DNA of 5,414 bases from Nitrososphaeria archaeon. Its GTDB lineage: Archaea > Thermoproteota > Nitrososphaeria > Nitrososphaerales > Nitrososphaeraceae. The translations under genes were made by a program, and so were the position numbers. The notes beneath the pieces are model-generated. The model made no database searches. It saw only the letters and a program-made list of their open reading frames with translations, and was not told the DNA's origin. The stretch lies in assembly GCA_021324715.1 (NCBI GenBank), contig JAJPIN010000084.1, positions 1 through 5,414 of the forward strand, given 5' to 3'. Shown piece after piece: positions 4,821 to 5,414 of this stretch; within the stretch, counting starts at the first letter, position 1, and every line of letters begins with the position of its first letter.

Positions 4821-5414
4821 TTGGAGAAAAGTCTAGACTGTCCAGAATTTTTGAGACTTGGAATTACCATAAGCTATGCAATCGTGATTGCATTATCTAT
4901 TTACGCATCAAAGAGTGTTTTTATTCCGTTTTACTCAATACCCACTAATATATTATCTGCAACTGTTCTCTTTTATGGAATTTTTATTATCTTAACAAGT
5001 TGGATTGAAAATTATCTACTCACACAAAAGTATCAAGACAAAGGGAAGTCCGGAATCGGGAGATTTATAATAGATCTAGGGATACTTTTCCTATTCTATT
5101 ATATTATAGTTGCCGGAACTAATCAAGATCATGATTATTTGATACCTGATGTATATCTGTTCGTCACACCTCTAATTTTTCTTCTTTTTACATTGGAAGA
5201 TGTGCTTAGAATCAGAGACTACGGGGACGATTTTTTACGCAAGTACAGGGATATGTCTAGAAACTTTCTATTTATCTCAGTCATCATTTCATTATCGTAT
5301 CTGGCTGAGATATATGCAACTCGTTTTCAATCATTTGGATCTTTGGCATTCTATCGTGACTTGATATTTGCGTGTATATCACTTGCACTGATTATTATCT
5401 ACGTGGTAATGAGG
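4821..5414 (+). CDS. Six-helix integral membrane protein, unknown function (3' end outside window)
   Basis: A frame open from 4800 to the window edge gives 198 codons from TTG 4821 with no stop, preceded by TGA at 4797-4799. No ATG occurs before residue 146, so a TTG start is likely. The protein begins MEKSLDCPEFLRLG (TTG read as Met), with no cleavable signal peptide. Six hydrophobic stretches are visible at about 14-30, 45-63, 83-99, 110-126, 150-166 and 181-197. The longest loop (127-149) is strongly charged (EDVLRIRDYGDDFLRKYRDM) and, with the 69-82 loop (KYQDKGKSGIGR), is rich in Lys and Arg. By the positive-inside rule both would be cytoplasmic, consistent with an N-terminus in the cytoplasm. 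I recognise no family motif, transport signature or catalytic residue set. The even-frame length, membrane pattern and promoter make it a real gene; its length beyond the window is unknown. Confidence 0.75.
   Translation, partial: MEKSLDCPEFLRLGITISYAIVIALSIYASKSVFIPFYSIPTNILSATVLFYGIFIILTSWIENYLLTQKYQDKGKSGIGRFIIDLGILFLFYYIIVAGTNQDHDYLIPDVYLFVTPLIFLLFTLEDVLRIRDYGDDFLRKYRDMSRNFLFISVIISLSYLAEIYATRFQSFGSLAFYRDLIFACISLALIIIYVVMR

Overview
The window looks like chromosomal DNA of an AT-rich archaeon, most likely an ammonia-oxidising thaumarchaeon (Nitrososphaeria) of the low-GC Nitrosocosmicus type. The reasons are an intein-free archaeal RtcB, a PDCD5/TFAR19-like small protein, a stand-alone CobJ/CbiH cobalamin methyltransferase, TATA-like boxes about 25-30 bp before starts with almost no leader, and T-run terminators. 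The assignment to a lineage is inference from gene content and base composition; no rRNA or ammonia-oxidation gene is present to confirm it.

Layout: (1) Positions 1-140 are the 3' end of a gene whose last 45 residues form a low-complexity Ser/Asn/Met/Gly/Thr tail; all six Asn lie in N-glycosylation sequons. (2) Positions 141-447 are non-coding, with T-run and hairpin terminator candidates, several small inverted repeats and the rtcB promoter. (3) rtcB (448-1920) overlaps by 4 bp a small PDCD5-like gene (1917-2312), a two-gene operon joining RNA ligation to a putative nucleic-acid- or chaperone-associated protein. (4) A zinc-dependent medium-chain dehydrogenase (2396-3454) converges on cobJ/cbiH (3451-4257, minus strand); their stop codons overlap in a shared TTAA. 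(5) A palindrome-rich divergent promoter region (4258-4394) separates cobJ from a 102-residue hypothetical protein (4395-4703). (6) A TTG-initiated six-helix membrane protein begins at 4821 and runs off the window end.

Apart from the rtcB/PDCD5-like pair, the genes do not form one pathway. RtcB seals tRNA halves after intron removal, CobJ works in corrin ring construction, and the dehydrogenase is probably NADP(H)-linked with an unknown alcohol or polyol substrate. I see no CRISPR array, insertion sequence, prophage, tRNA or rRNA gene, and no strong case for a wholly new system. The leads most worth following are the RtcB/PDCD5-like coupling, the sequon- and Met-rich tail, and the symmetric DNA in front of cobJ.
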